In this document: positions 8,415 through 15,929 of the stretch, one piece after another | Numbering within the stretch: the first letter of the stretch is position 1 | Layout of the letters: every line of letters starts with the position of its first letter | Translations under genes and position numbers: made by a program | Notes under the pieces: generated by a model | Told to the model about the DNA's origin: nothing | Databases searched by the model: none | What the model saw: only the letters and a program-made list of their open reading frames with translations | DNA from: Natronosalvus caseinilyticus | GTDB taxonomy: Archaea > Halobacteriota > Halobacteria > Halobacteriales > Natrialbaceae | NCBI RefSeq assembly: GCF_017357105.1 | Contig: NZ_CP071596.1 | Coordinates: 682,001 to 746,000 of the forward strand | Reading direction: 5' to 3' | DNA length: 64,000 nucleotides

Positions 8415-8879
8415 TCAGGGCTCGAGGCGATACCGGATCGTCCGCGCGCCGTCGAACCGGGGGCCCGACCCGGTGTCGCCGAAGCCGAGTTCCTCGGCGG
8501 CATCTTCGACCGCCCCGTGGCCGTCCGGGACGAGTACTTCGACGGCCATTCCCTCACACTCGGCGAAGCGAACGGGTTCGGCCAGCAGGCGCTCGCAGGC
8601 GGCCTCGGTGCCGTCGATCTGGGTGACGTGGACGGTGTCGCCCTGGGCGTCGAAACTGACGAACCCGAGGAGGTCCTCGGGATCGGACTTCCCGTACTGC
8701 GAGGCGTCCGCGTCGTTCGCGCCGTCCGCAGGTGGGACGTCGGCGTTCGGGTCGTGAGTACCGTCCTCGGCCACGCGCACCGTCCGGTCGTGGACGAGGT
8801 TCCGGGCCACGTCAGTCGGAGCGTCGGCGATGGAGGCAATCGCGTCGGCATCGGCCTCGAGGGCATCCCGTACGTTCAT
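8415..8879 (-). CDS. GNAT-like protein of unknown substrate
   Basis: This 154-residue acidic protein begins MNVRDALEADADAIASIAD, the pattern of a GNAT-fold N-terminal strand and helix. Beta-strand-like segments LLGFVSFD and MAVEVLVPDG and a C-terminal AAEELGFGDTG follow, as in the last helix of acetyltransferases. The usual RxxGxG/A acetyl-CoA loop is absent or degenerate: the central region around TEAACERLLAEPVRF shows no glycine-rich turn. It lies upstream of tryptophanase on the same strand, with about 175 bp between them. It is divergent from the RAD55-like gene, sharing a promoter region of about 110 bp. It could be catalytically inactive; the function is unknown. Confidence 0.6.
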   Translation of the reverse strand: MNVRDALEADADAIASIADAPTDVARNLVHDRTVRVAEDGTHDPNADVPPADGANDADASQYGKSDPEDLLGFVSFDAQGDTVHVTQIDGTEAACERLLAEPVRFAECEGMAVEVLVPDGHGAVEDAAEELGFGDTGSGPRFDGARTIRYRLEP

Positions 8880-8989
8880 TACTGTTTGTCAATGCCACGC
8901 ACGAATATAAATCCGACGAGCCACGGACACCACCGTTCCTCACCGTCGACGCGGCCACTTTCTTGTGCCAGGGAGGCAAAACGCACCGC

Positions 8990-10162
8990 ATGAACGACGC
9001 GTCGGCGACGGACGACACTCGCTGTGCGTTCTGTGGACACGCGTGCCCGCTCGAGCCGGTTACCGAAGACGACGAGGGAGCGGACCCGGACCGGGTCTTC
9101 TGCTCGCGCGCCTGCCGCGACGCTTTTCGGGAGAACGAAGACGGGTCCCGACGCGAGGCGGGACACCGAACGCTCGAGACGGGCGTCGCCGCCCTCGAGG
9201 CGAGCCTCCCGCAGGGACTCCCGCGCAACTCGTTCGTCCTCCTGGTGGGCAACTCCGGGACGCGCGAGGAGGCCATCCAGGCCGAACTGGTCTGGCGCGC
9301 GCTCGAGCGCGGCGAACCGGCAATCGTGGTGGCGTTCACCGAACCGCCCACGTCGGTCGTCGAGAACTTCCTCGCGATGGACTGGAACGTCCTCCCCTAC
9401 CTCGAGTCCGGCCAACTTCGCGTCCTCGACTGCTTCACCTCCAGGATGGACGACCCCGAGCGCCTCCACGACCGGATGACCGAGTGGAACACACACCTGC
9501 GGCGCGTCGTCGAGCCCCAGACGGCCACCGTCCGCGATCCGAGCGACGCCCACGAGGTACTGAACGTCCTCGACAACGGCCTCGAGGACCTCGAAATGAT
9601 CGAGACGGGGCTGGTCGTCGTCGACTCCATCGCGGAGTTCGCCTCGCTCGTCCAGCCCGTCCAAGCCTACGACTTCGTCCGGGACGCCCGCGCCGAGGTC
9701 TGCAAGGGCCGGTTCGTGCCGCTGATCGCCGGGGGAACGGTCGCGGGCGGCGAGGAGGTCTTCCCCCGGAACCTCGCGTACGCCGTCGACGGCGTGATCG
9801 ACCTCGCACTCGACAACTCGATCGTCGAGGACACACTCTTTCGTCGACTCCGGGTGCGCAAGCTCCGGGGCGTCCTCGCGATCAGCGAGTGGCACACCTA
9901 CGAGTACACGAGCGGGCTCGGTATGGTGACCTTCGATCCGCTCGAGGAACTCGAGGGTGAGCGCGGTGACGGTGGTGGAGGGCAGGACGGCAACGGTGAG
10001 GGCGAGGGTGGGGAAGGGGCAGACGCCGAGAAAACGAGCGGGAAGGGCGCCGACAAAGCGAGTGGGACAAACGACGAGACGGGCGGGACGAACGACCCTC
10101 GAGACGACGTCGATGGAGGCGAACGCATCGACGAGCCCCACGTCGAGGAACGGAACAGCTAA
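8990..10162 (+). CDS. RAD55/KaiC-like RecA-fold protein with N-terminal zinc finger and degenerate P-loop
   Basis: The protein is 390 residues from the ATG at 8990. The N-terminus (about residues 10-45) is a Cys-rich TRASH/MYM-like finger (CAFCGHAC ... FCSRACRDAF). A RecA/KaiC-like core follows, with the LLVGNSG strand-loop around residue 85 and a Walker B-like VVVDSIAEF around 212-220. The Walker A position reads GNSGTREEA and lacks the GK[ST] lysine, so ATP binding may be lost or altered. The last 75 residues are a low-complexity Gly/Glu/Asp tail. The family is common in haloarchaea, often linked to signalling or HTR-like proteins. The gene precedes RNase HII with 25 bp between, so co-transcription is plausible. 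Confidence 0.7.
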   Translation: MNDASATDDTRCAFCGHACPLEPVTEDDEGADPDRVFCSRACRDAFRENEDGSRREAGHRTLETGVAALEASLPQGLPRNSFVLLVGNSGTREEAIQAELVWRALERGEPAIVVAFTEPPTSVVENFLAMDWNVLPYLESGQLRVLDCFTSRMDDPERLHDRMTEWNTHLRRVVEPQTATVRDPSDAHEVLNVLDNGLEDLEMIETGLVVVDSIAEFASLVQPVQAYDFVRDARAEVCKGRFVPLIAGGTVAGGEEVFPRNLAYAVDGVIDLALDNSIVEDTLFRRLRVRKLRGVLAISEWHTYEYTSGLGMVTFDPLEELEGERGDGGGGQDGNGEGEGGEGADAEKTSGKGADKASGTNDETGGTNDPRDDVDGGERIDEPHVEERNS

Positions 10163-10187
10163 CTGCTCCAGCCGAAACCCTCCGCCA

Positions 10188-10850
10188 ATGCCCTTTGGTG
10201 TCGACGAAGCCGGCAAAGGCCCCGTCTTCGGGTCCATGTTCGCCGCCGCGGTCTGGGCCCCGACTCGAGACGCCCTCCCCGACGGCGTCGCCGACTCCAA
10301 GCGCCTCTCGCCGGGGCGACGGGAGACCCTGGCCGAGAACATCCGCGCGGACGCTCGACTTCGGGTCGGCGTCGCCGAAATTTCCACTGACCGTATCGAC
10401 GCCCCCGACACCGACATGAACGGCCTGACCGTCAAGGCTCACGCGAGCGCGCTCGAGGGGGCCGCTTCCGGGTGTGACGAACCCCTTCCGAAATCGACGA
10501 CGGCCCACTGCGACGCGTGCGACACCGACGCAGACCGCTTCGCCCGCCGGGTCACCGATGCCTGCACCCTCGAGACCACGATCGAGGCGACCCACGGCGC
10601 CGACGACGACGACCTGCTCGTCGGGGCCGCGAGCATCGTCGCCAAGGTCGCCCGCGACGCCCACGTCGCCGCTATCGCCGACGAGTACGGCGAGGTCGGC
10701 AGCGGCTACCCCTCCGACCCGACCACGCGGGCGTTTCTCGAGGAGTACGTCGCGAGATACGATGAATTGCCGCCGTTCGCCCGCGCGTCGTGGTCGACCT
10801 GCGCCGACGTGCTCGCCGACGCCGAACAGACGGGCCTCGAGCAATTTTGA
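10188..10850 (+). CDS. rnhB: Ribonuclease HII
   Basis: This 220-residue protein removes ribonucleotides and RNA from RNA-DNA hybrids. The catalytic signature FGVDEAGKGPVFG is at residues 3-15, with the DE pair at 6-7. DSKRLS follows at about 35-40, and the later active-site acidic region is GADDDDLLVGAASIVAKVARD. I chose ATG 10188 because it places the signature at the extreme N-terminus, as in archaeal RNase HII; the frame upstream is shadow of the RAD55-like gene. The family length (about 200-230 residues) fits. It is 25 bp downstream of the RAD55-like gene and 25 bp upstream of a methyltransferase that has its own TATA box. Confidence 0.95.
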   Translation: MPFGVDEAGKGPVFGSMFAAAVWAPTRDALPDGVADSKRLSPGRRETLAENIRADARLRVGVAEISTDRIDAPDTDMNGLTVKAHASALEGAASGCDEPLPKSTTAHCDACDTDADRFARRVTDACTLETTIEATHGADDDDLLVGAASIVAKVARDAHVAAIADEYGEVGSGYPSDPTTRAFLEEYVARYDELPPFARASWSTCADVLADAEQTGLEQF

Positions 10851-10856
10851 TATATC
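10846..10856 (+). promoter_or_regulatory. TATA region of the methyltransferase gene
   Basis: TTTGATATATCC overlaps the stop of rnhB and lies about 20-25 bp before the ATG at 10876. This indicates an independent leaderless transcript for the methyltransferase. Confidence 0.5.
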
Positions 10857-10875
10857 CGGCCCGAAAGACGCCGGT

Positions 10876-11472
10876 ATGAGCGAAGACGAGGTCGCTCGAA
10901 CCCTGCAGGCCTACGAATCGGACGCCGACGCCTACGTCGAGAAGTACCGGACCGAGTCGGTGCTCGCCCGGTACGGCGAGGCGTTCCTCGAGGCGCTCGA
11001 GGCCACTGGCAGGACGCGCGTCCTCGACGTCGGCTGTGGCCCCGGCGTAGACTCGGCGGCGCTCGAGGCCCGCGGCTACGACGCCGTTGGCCTGGATCCG
11101 ACCGAGTCGTTCCTCCGGGCGGCGACGGCGGCCGTCCCGTCGGCGTCGTTCCTTCGAGGCGACATGCGCGCGCTCCCCGTCGCGACCGGCGCGGTCGACG
11201 GCCTCTGGGCGTGCGCATCGTTTCTCCACGTCCCACGGGCGGACGCGCCCGCGACGCTCCGCGAGTTCCGACGGGTGCTCGACGCCGACGCCGTTCTGTA
11301 CCTCTCCGTCAAACGACCGGACCTGGCCGCCCGCGACGGGAGCGACCGCCACTTCGAGCCCTACCGATCGGCGGAGATTCGCGACCTGCTCGAGGCGGCC
11401 GGGTTCGAACGGGTGACGGTGACCGAGCTAGACGGGTGGGTCTCCGCGATCGCTCGTACGCCTGCCGAATAG
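10876..11472 (+). CDS. Class I SAM-dependent methyltransferase
   Basis: This 198-residue protein has the class I methyltransferase order. Motif I is VLDVGCGPGVDSAAL (about residues 50-64) and binds SAM. The acidic end of strand 2 is VGLDPTESFL. Motif III is FLRGDMRALPVATGAVDGLWA, and there is a post-motif LREFRRVLDADAVLYLSVK. The N-terminal YESDADAYVEKYR helix is typical of small-molecule methyltransferases of the UbiE/COQ5-like clan. The ATG at 10876 follows a TATA-like box at 10846-10856. The acceptor substrate is unknown. Neighbours (rnhB before, DUF5810 after) do not define a pathway. Confidence 0.85.
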   Translation: MSEDEVARTLQAYESDADAYVEKYRTESVLARYGEAFLEALEATGRTRVLDVGCGPGVDSAALEARGYDAVGLDPTESFLRAATAAVPSASFLRGDMRALPVATGAVDGLWACASFLHVPRADAPATLREFRRVLDADAVLYLSVKRPDLAARDGSDRHFEPYRSAEIRDLLEAAGFERVTVTELDGWVSAIARTPAE

Positions 11473-11508
11473 CAATTAACTTTTGACTCGCGCGTCGTAG
11501 CATGACCC

Positions 11509-11997
11509 ATGGGATACGTCTGTCCAATCTGTGAGGCGGGCGTCACCGACGGCCGCCAGCTCGCCGACCACCTCGCCGTCACCGCGTCGCTCGGTCGCAC
11601 CGCCCACCTCGAGTGGCTCGAGGAGCACGCTCCCAACTGGGACTCGAGAACGCGGGACGAACTCGCCGACGCCGTCACCCCGCACGCGCTCGAGGTGGAG
11701 TTGCCGGTCTCGAAAGACGCTCCCGAGGGGCCGGGTTCGGTCGCGCAGTCGGAGCGGGGGGCGGGCGCGAGGACCCAGCAGAACTCGAGGGACCCGAAAG
11801 ACCCGAAAGATCCCAGGCTCGAGGACGCCATCGCCCGACAGGCGCGTGGGCCTGGACGGGGGGACGTGACCGCCGAAACCAGGGACGTCCTCGAGGAGGC
11901 GATGGCGCTGACGGATCGAATGGAGGGCGGCGCTACGGGAGACGAGGGCGACCCGGAGACACGCCTCGAGGACGAAACTGGAAACGAAAACGCGTAA
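11509..11997 (+). CDS. DUF5810-like zinc-ribbon protein
   Basis: The protein is 162 residues. It opens with MGYVCPICEAGVTDGRQLADHLAVTASL, a C2H2-like or half zinc-ribbon motif (CPIC ... H). A conserved HLEWLEEHAP segment follows, then a long acidic, disordered region. A TATA-like AATTAACTTTT about 25 bp upstream supports ATG 11509. The N-terminal pattern is the one I associate with haloarchaeal DUF5810, which usually sits next to DUF5809, as it does here 25 bp downstream. The function of both is unknown; nucleic-acid or protein binding through the finger is possible. Confidence 0.7.
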   Translation: MGYVCPICEAGVTDGRQLADHLAVTASLGRTAHLEWLEEHAPNWDSRTRDELADAVTPHALEVELPVSKDAPEGPGSVAQSERGAGARTQQNSRDPKDPKDPRLEDAIARQARGPGRGDVTAETRDVLEEAMALTDRMEGGATGDEGDPETRLEDETGNENA

Positions 11998-12022
11998 CTG
12001 TCCGCCCGCCGACCCTCTCGAC

Positions 12023-12433
12023 ATGCACACCGCCGGTACCTTCGCCCCCGAGACGCTCGAGGACGCGAGCGACCAGTACGAATCGGTGGGCCCCGCCGCC
12101 CAGACCGTCGTCCGCGAGGTCGCCAAAGCCATGGATTTCGACCGCGAGGAGTACGCCGACCGCGTCTCGAGCGACGTCGTGGAGACGGCTCGAGACGCCC
12201 TGTTCGCGAGTTTGCTCGAGGTTCGCGTCGGCACCCGCAAGGAGTACGAGGACTGGCGCGAGACGTACGACGGCGAGGTGGTCGAGGCGGGGAGCGAGCA
12301 CGTCGATCACGTGGTCTGGCACGCCGCCCCGACCGGCGAGGCCGTCGCCGCGACTTTCCACGAGAAAGAGGAAGCCGCCATCGCGACGCTTCGGCGTCAG
12401 GCGTTCGGCCGACTGTACCGCGACCAGCTATAG
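12023..12433 (+). CDS. DUF5809-like conserved haloarchaeal protein
   Basis: This 136-residue, mostly helical acidic protein has no Cys, no signal peptide and no membrane segment. Conserved-looking blocks are MHTAGTFAPETLEDA at the start, GPAAQTVVREVAKAMDFDREEY, and FHEKEEAAIATLRRQAFGRLYR at the end. It follows the DUF5810 gene by 25 bp on the same strand. This DUF5810-DUF5809 pairing is recurrent in haloarchaea from memory and suggests a joint function, which is not known. The VDHVVWHAAPTGEAVAATF segment could form a beta hairpin. The start at ATG 12023 is the only reasonable one. Confidence 0.7.
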   Translation: MHTAGTFAPETLEDASDQYESVGPAAQTVVREVAKAMDFDREEYADRVSSDVVETARDALFASLLEVRVGTRKEYEDWRETYDGEVVEAGSEHVDHVVWHAAPTGEAVAATFHEKEEAAIATLRRQAFGRLYRDQL

Positions 12434-12599
12434 GATCTTTTCAAGTGTCGCATCGGCGACCGGGTGGACGTAGCGCGTCATCTGGTGAGAACGTTCGAGC
12501 GAACCATCCCGGGTGAGCGGCGAAGAGCGCGTGCACCAGCGTCTCGAGATCGCGGCGTTCGTGGAGCGACGCGGAGACCGGCGCCCGTAGGGACGGCAA

Positions 12600-12902
12600 T
12601 CAGGATGAGTTTGGACCTGAACTCGAATCCGAATCCGAACGCGACCCCAAATCCGAACTCGAGTCGTCGACCACCTCGAACGACGTTCCGCCGCACCGGC
12701 AGCCCTCTCGTCGCCCAATCGGGCGGATTTTTTCGTCGGACCACCGCTCCGCTGCGTACGCCGCCCCGCAAGACGTACAGATCGCCGCGACTTTCTGCAC
12801 GCGTTCGCGCTCGTGCTCGCTATCGACACCACCTTCGTCTTCACCTGCGACTTCGTTTGACACCGGTTCGGCGGCGTCGTCTCCCGCAACCTGGTCGTCC
12901 AT
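12600..12902 (-). CDS. Small zinc-ribbon protein
   Basis: The protein is about 100 residues from ATG 12902 (MDDQVAGDD). It has an acidic N-terminal half, then a zinc-ribbon-like core ICTSCGAAYAAERW ... CRCGGTSFEVVDD with two CxxC/CxC pairs about 25 residues apart. The tail is Ser/Asp/Asn-rich and low in complexity. An earlier GTG-type codon at 12923 is possible. It is transcribed against its neighbours on both sides, so it is its own unit. The zinc pairs suggest a small regulatory or adaptor protein. No function is assigned. Confidence 0.6.
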   Translation of the reverse strand: MDDQVAGDDAAEPVSNEVAGEDEGGVDSEHERERVQKVAAICTSCGAAYAAERWSDEKIRPIGRREGCRCGGTSFEVVDDSSSDLGSRSDSDSSSGPNSS

Positions 12903-13101
12903 GTGGGCCCCTAGAGGGACCACACCAGGATAGCAACCCTGCGGTAATTTCGAGGGCGTTTATATGAGCGTGCTGGCGCGTCTCGCGGACTCCATCCACT
13001 CCCGCCTGCGCGAAAGCGTTATCGAGACGACGAAGTGACGGCGGAACGCCGACGAAGCGCCGGCGAAACGCGTATCCTCCGTCGGTCCCGATGGTCGACT
13101 A

Positions 13102-13533
13102 ATGCGCCGACGGACCCTCCTCCTCGTCTCGATCTTCGTTCTCGTGCTGCTCGCCCTCCTGGTCGTCCTCGGCGCCGTCCCCGCGCTGATCGGCGGCGGG
13201 GACGTCTACTACGTGGTCGCGAACGAGGTCAACCTCGAGGACGGCGAACCGCCAGAGGCGAACGTCACGGGGACGATCGCCGCCGAGAACCTCTCGGAGA
13301 ACCGCTTCCCGTACACGACGGGCGCGCTCGAGGACGGCCGCTCGGCGGCCTACGAGGAGGGGCGGTTCGGCTTCGAGTCGGCGTTCACCCACACGCCGTT
13401 CGACGAGTTCAGCGAGTTCGAGACGTGGAATCGCGCGGCGACCGACCCCGAGGCGGACGTGGTCTACCTCGAGCGAAACGGTACCTACTACCGCCTCGAG
13501 ATCACACCAGCTAGCGATGTCGATGGACCCTGA
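13102..13533 (+). CDS. N-terminally anchored extracytoplasmic protein
   Basis: This 143-residue protein has an N-terminal signal-anchor helix directly after MRRRT (about residues 5-32). An acidic, beta-rich extracellular domain with several Tyr and Phe residues follows (VYYVVANEVNLEDG, VVYLERNGTYYRLE). There are candidate N-glycosylation sequons (NVT, NLS, NGT). Its last 17 bases overlap the start of the Nudix gene, so the two are probably translationally coupled. No family is recognised, and the coupling to a Nudix hydrolase does not by itself explain the role. Confidence 0.65.
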   Translation: MRRRTLLLVSIFVLVLLALLVVLGAVPALIGGGDVYYVVANEVNLEDGEPPEANVTGTIAAENLSENRFPYTTGALEDGRSAAYEEGRFGFESAFTHTPFDEFSEFETWNRAATDPEADVVYLERNGTYYRLEITPASDVDGP

Positions 13534-14110
13534 CGACGCGGACGACGGGGGTGCCGACGCCAACTCGGGTACTACCGAGGATGCACCGGCGTGGCCCGTG
13601 CTCGAGTCGCAGACCGAGTACGAAACCGGCTGGTACGACGGCGGCTACGATCTGGTCGAACAGCCCGACGGCTCCGAGAAGCGCTACTACTGGGCCGACC
13701 TCCCCCCGGCAGTGGTGATCGTCGCGGCGACCGAGGAGTCGATCCTGTTCGTCGAGCAGTACCGTCCCGCAATCCGGGAAACCCACCTCGAGTTGCCCGC
13801 CGGCATCGTCGAAGCGGGTGAGTCCTACACCGCCGCAGCCGCGCGCGAACTCGAGGAGGAGACCGGCTTTCGCCCTTCGAGTCTCGCCCTCTTACAGGAG
13901 TACCGCGTCGCGACTGGCGTCCTTCGCCACGACCGCGGCGTCGTGTACGCGGAGGGGCTCGAACCCGGCGAGCGCGACCTCGACGGCAACGAGTTCCTCG
14001 AGGTGCGGACGATCCCGAAGGGCGAGGCGCTGGCTCGAGCGCGCGAGGAGCCGGCGAACGACTCGACGCTGAGCGCGCTGTTGCTGGCCCGCGAGGACGG
14101 GTTGCTCTAG
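13517..14110 (+). CDS. Nudix hydrolase (ADP-ribose pyrophosphatase-like)
   Basis: The protein is 197 residues. A disordered acidic N-terminus is followed by the Nudix fold. The full Nudix box, G-x5-E-x7-REUxEExGU, is at about residues 96-118 (GIVEAGES ... RELEEETGF) and includes the metal-binding RE..EE residues. The strand FVEQYRPAIRETHLELPAG before the box is typical of the ADP-ribose pyrophosphatase (NudF) subgroup. This suggests hydrolysis of a nucleoside diphosphate derivative. The start is ATG 13517 or ATG 13523, inside the 3' end of the preceding gene, which implies coupling. No substrate-specific marker could be verified. Confidence 0.9.
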   Translation: MSMDPDDADDGGADANSGTTEDAPAWPVLESQTEYETGWYDGGYDLVEQPDGSEKRYYWADLPPAVVIVAATEESILFVEQYRPAIRETHLELPAGIVEAGESYTAAAARELEEETGFRPSSLALLQEYRVATGVLRHDRGVVYAEGLEPGERDLDGNEFLEVRTIPKGEALARAREEPANDSTLSALLLAREDGLL

Positions 14111-14161
14111 AGGACTATGAGTATCGTTTAACCCGCTCGAGGCCCAATCCCGACCAACACG

Positions 14162-14575
14162 ATGGACGGCGAAATCTCCACTGACGACGTCTCGGCACTG
14201 CTCGAGTCCGACGCCGACGTGCGGATCGTCGACATTCGCGACCGGACGAGCTTCGAACGCGGCCACATTCCCGGCAGCGAGAACGTCCCGTTTCACGAGC
14301 TAACGGCGAAAATCGAGGACTTCGACGGCGCCGACCGGATCGTCACCGTCTGCCCGCACGGGCAGGCGAGCGTCCAGGCGGCACGGCTCATCGGCTCCTA
14401 CGAGGGGAGCGCGGACGCCCGCGTCGAGAGCATGGCCGGGGGACTCGAGGCCTGGGCCGAGGCCTACGAGTTGGCGGCCGACGACGGCGAGAGCAGCGAG
14501 CGAGACGGGCGAGACGAGCGCGGCGAGGGCAAACACGGTACTCGAGGGAACGCCGACTCGAGTGCGCCGTTCTGA
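14162..14575 (+). CDS. Rhodanese-like domain protein
   Basis: The protein is 137 residues and has a single rhodanese domain. VRIVDIRDRTSFERGHIPGSENVPF is the N-terminal signature. The active-site loop with the persulfide Cys is at residue 64 (VCPHGQASVQAAR). The C-terminal signature is MAGGLEAW. It would transfer sulfane sulfur or act as a sulfur carrier; the acceptor is unknown. The tail after residue 105 is charged and low in complexity. A TATA-like GTTTAACC about 30 bp before the ATG indicates a separate transcript from the Nudix gene. The length is normal for single-domain rhodaneses plus the tail. Confidence 0.9.
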   Translation: MDGEISTDDVSALLESDADVRIVDIRDRTSFERGHIPGSENVPFHELTAKIEDFDGADRIVTVCPHGQASVQAARLIGSYEGSADARVESMAGGLEAWAEAYELAADDGESSERDGRDERGEGKHGTRGNADSSAPF

Positions 14576-15066
14576 TTCTACGGGTAGGTATCCACTCGCG
14601 GTCGTCGCGGGGGCAATTACTGTACCAGTTGCCGAATCGATCTGGCAGACGCGACTCGAACGGAACGAGTGTCGAACGACGACCACCCCGTTGTAACGAC
14701 CCTGACTATGACGGCCGAACAATCATCCCTGTGAATGATGCACATGCGGATGGTCTGGTTCCGCATCGCACCACATGGGACAGACCGTCAGGATTTCAGC
14801 GGGCTGAGAGCCGCATCAGCACCCGGCCACACCCCCCACGTGGCCGGTTTTGCTGTCGGCGTATTCGAATCCTCGAGGGACTGGTCCGAAGATGGCGTCG
14901 TTACTCGAGTTGTACGACTCGAGGCGTGTTCGGACGCGTCACACGAAAAACGGGAGAGCGGCGTCACCGCTCGAGGCATACGAAAACGAAAAACCGCACC
15001 GCAGGTGCTATTTTCGTTCGGTTCGCGACCCACCGTGGATCGGAAGTCCGGTCAGCGCATCGACGG
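14576..15066. other. Intergenic stretch without a recognised gene
   Basis: About 490 bp lie between the rhodanese gene (plus) and the aIF1 gene (minus), which are convergent. Several frames stay open, but their translations are Arg/Ser-rich with no family-like sequence, and codon use does not single out one frame. It contains a purine-rich run around 14945-15000. I see no tRNA, no inverted terminal repeats and no strong TATA box. Confidence 0.5.
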
Positions 15067-15360
15067 TCAGGCGACGTTGAACCCGCGATCGCGGAGGAAG
15101 TCCTCGATGCGGCCGCGGTGGTTACCCTGGAGTTCGATGTGGCTGTCCTCGACGGTCCCGCCACAGGCGAACTTCGATTTCAGATCCGACGACAGACTGT
15201 CGAGATCGACGTCTTTGGGGTCGAATCCTTCGATGACCGTTACCTCTTTACCGTATCTGCGCTCGTCAATGCGGATGGTGAGTTGCTGCTGGCCCTTGGC
15301 CACGTCCTCGCAGACGCAGAGTTCCTGGGGCAGCCCGCACGTCGAGCAGACTTCCGACAT
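15067..15360 (-). CDS. Translation initiation factor aIF1 (SUI1 family)
   Basis: This 97-residue protein has an N-terminal Cys-rich segment ([13 protein letters not shown]). The SUI1 core follows: [43 protein letters not shown], and a final [14 protein letters not shown]. The pattern GKEVT ... [10 protein letters not shown] is diagnostic for eIF1/SUI1. The factor acts with the 30S subunit in start-codon selection. A TATA-like TTTAATATG on the minus strand at about 15384-15393 supports the start at 15360. It is convergent with the rhodanese gene and divergent from the PPC-domain gene. The family length of about 97-102 residues fits. Confidence 0.95.
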   Translation of the reverse strand: MSEVCSTCGLPQELCVCEDVAKGQQQLTIRIDERRYGKEVTVIEGFDPKDVDLDSLSSDLKSKFACGGTVEDSHIELQGNHRGRIEDFLRDRGFNVA

Positions 15361-15508
15361 TACGTTCGCCCGTACGGAATGAGCATATTAAACACTATCG
15401 GGACCGCAACCGTCTTCCCCCTCCAGCGGTCGGACGCTCGAGCCGCCGCTGCCGGAAGTCGCCTGACAACCGATGGGATTTTCCCGTCTGCGCGTCCAGG
15501 GTGTTGGC

Positions 15509-15928
15509 ATGAACTATCGCGCAGTCGAACCGACGGGAGAGTACGTCGCCAGCCTCGACCACGGCGCCGACTGGCGGGCCGAGATCGAGTCGCTCGCGAC
15601 CGAGGTCGACGCCGACGCCGCCTGGTTCACCGCCCTCGGGGCCGTCCAGGACGCCGAACTCTGGTTCTACGATCAGGACACCCTCGAGTACGAACCCGTC
15701 TCCTTCGACGAGCCGCTCGAGGTGGCCAGTTGCGTGGGGAACGTCTCCTGGCTGGAGGGAGACCGGTTCGCCCACACCCACGCCGTCCTCTCGCGACCCG
15801 ACGGGACGGCCCTCGCGGGCCACCTGAACGCCGCGACCGTCTTCGCGGGCGAAGTGTACATGCGCACCTTCGAGGAGTCCCTCGAGCGCGAGCACGACGA
15901 GACCACCGACCTCGACCTCTGGCTCTAA
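15509..15928 (+). CDS. PPC/DUF296 domain protein (AT-hook-like DNA-binding fold)
   Basis: The protein is 139 residues and begins MNYRAVEPTGEYVASLDHGADW. The PPC (DUF296) core can be followed through AWFTALGAVQDAELWFYDQDT, ASCVGNVSWLEGDRFAHTHAVLSRPDG and GHLNAATVFAGEVYMRTF, the last with the conserved GGHL-like histidine region that can bind metal. I chose ATG 15509 over the frame opening at 15473, which adds unrelated residues. It ends one base before the DNA polymerase D large subunit gene and is probably co-transcribed with it. In bacteria and archaea these proteins form trimers; the exact function is unclear. Confidence 0.85.
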   Translation: MNYRAVEPTGEYVASLDHGADWRAEIESLATEVDADAAWFTALGAVQDAELWFYDQDTLEYEPVSFDEPLEVASCVGNVSWLEGDRFAHTHAVLSRPDGTALAGHLNAATVFAGEVYMRTFEESLEREHDETTDLDLWL

Positions 15929-15929
15929 C

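Noticed and set aside
14735..15060. Possible gene between rhodanese and aIF1
   Set aside because: No frame shows haloarchaeal codon use, a promoter in register or a recognisable domain.
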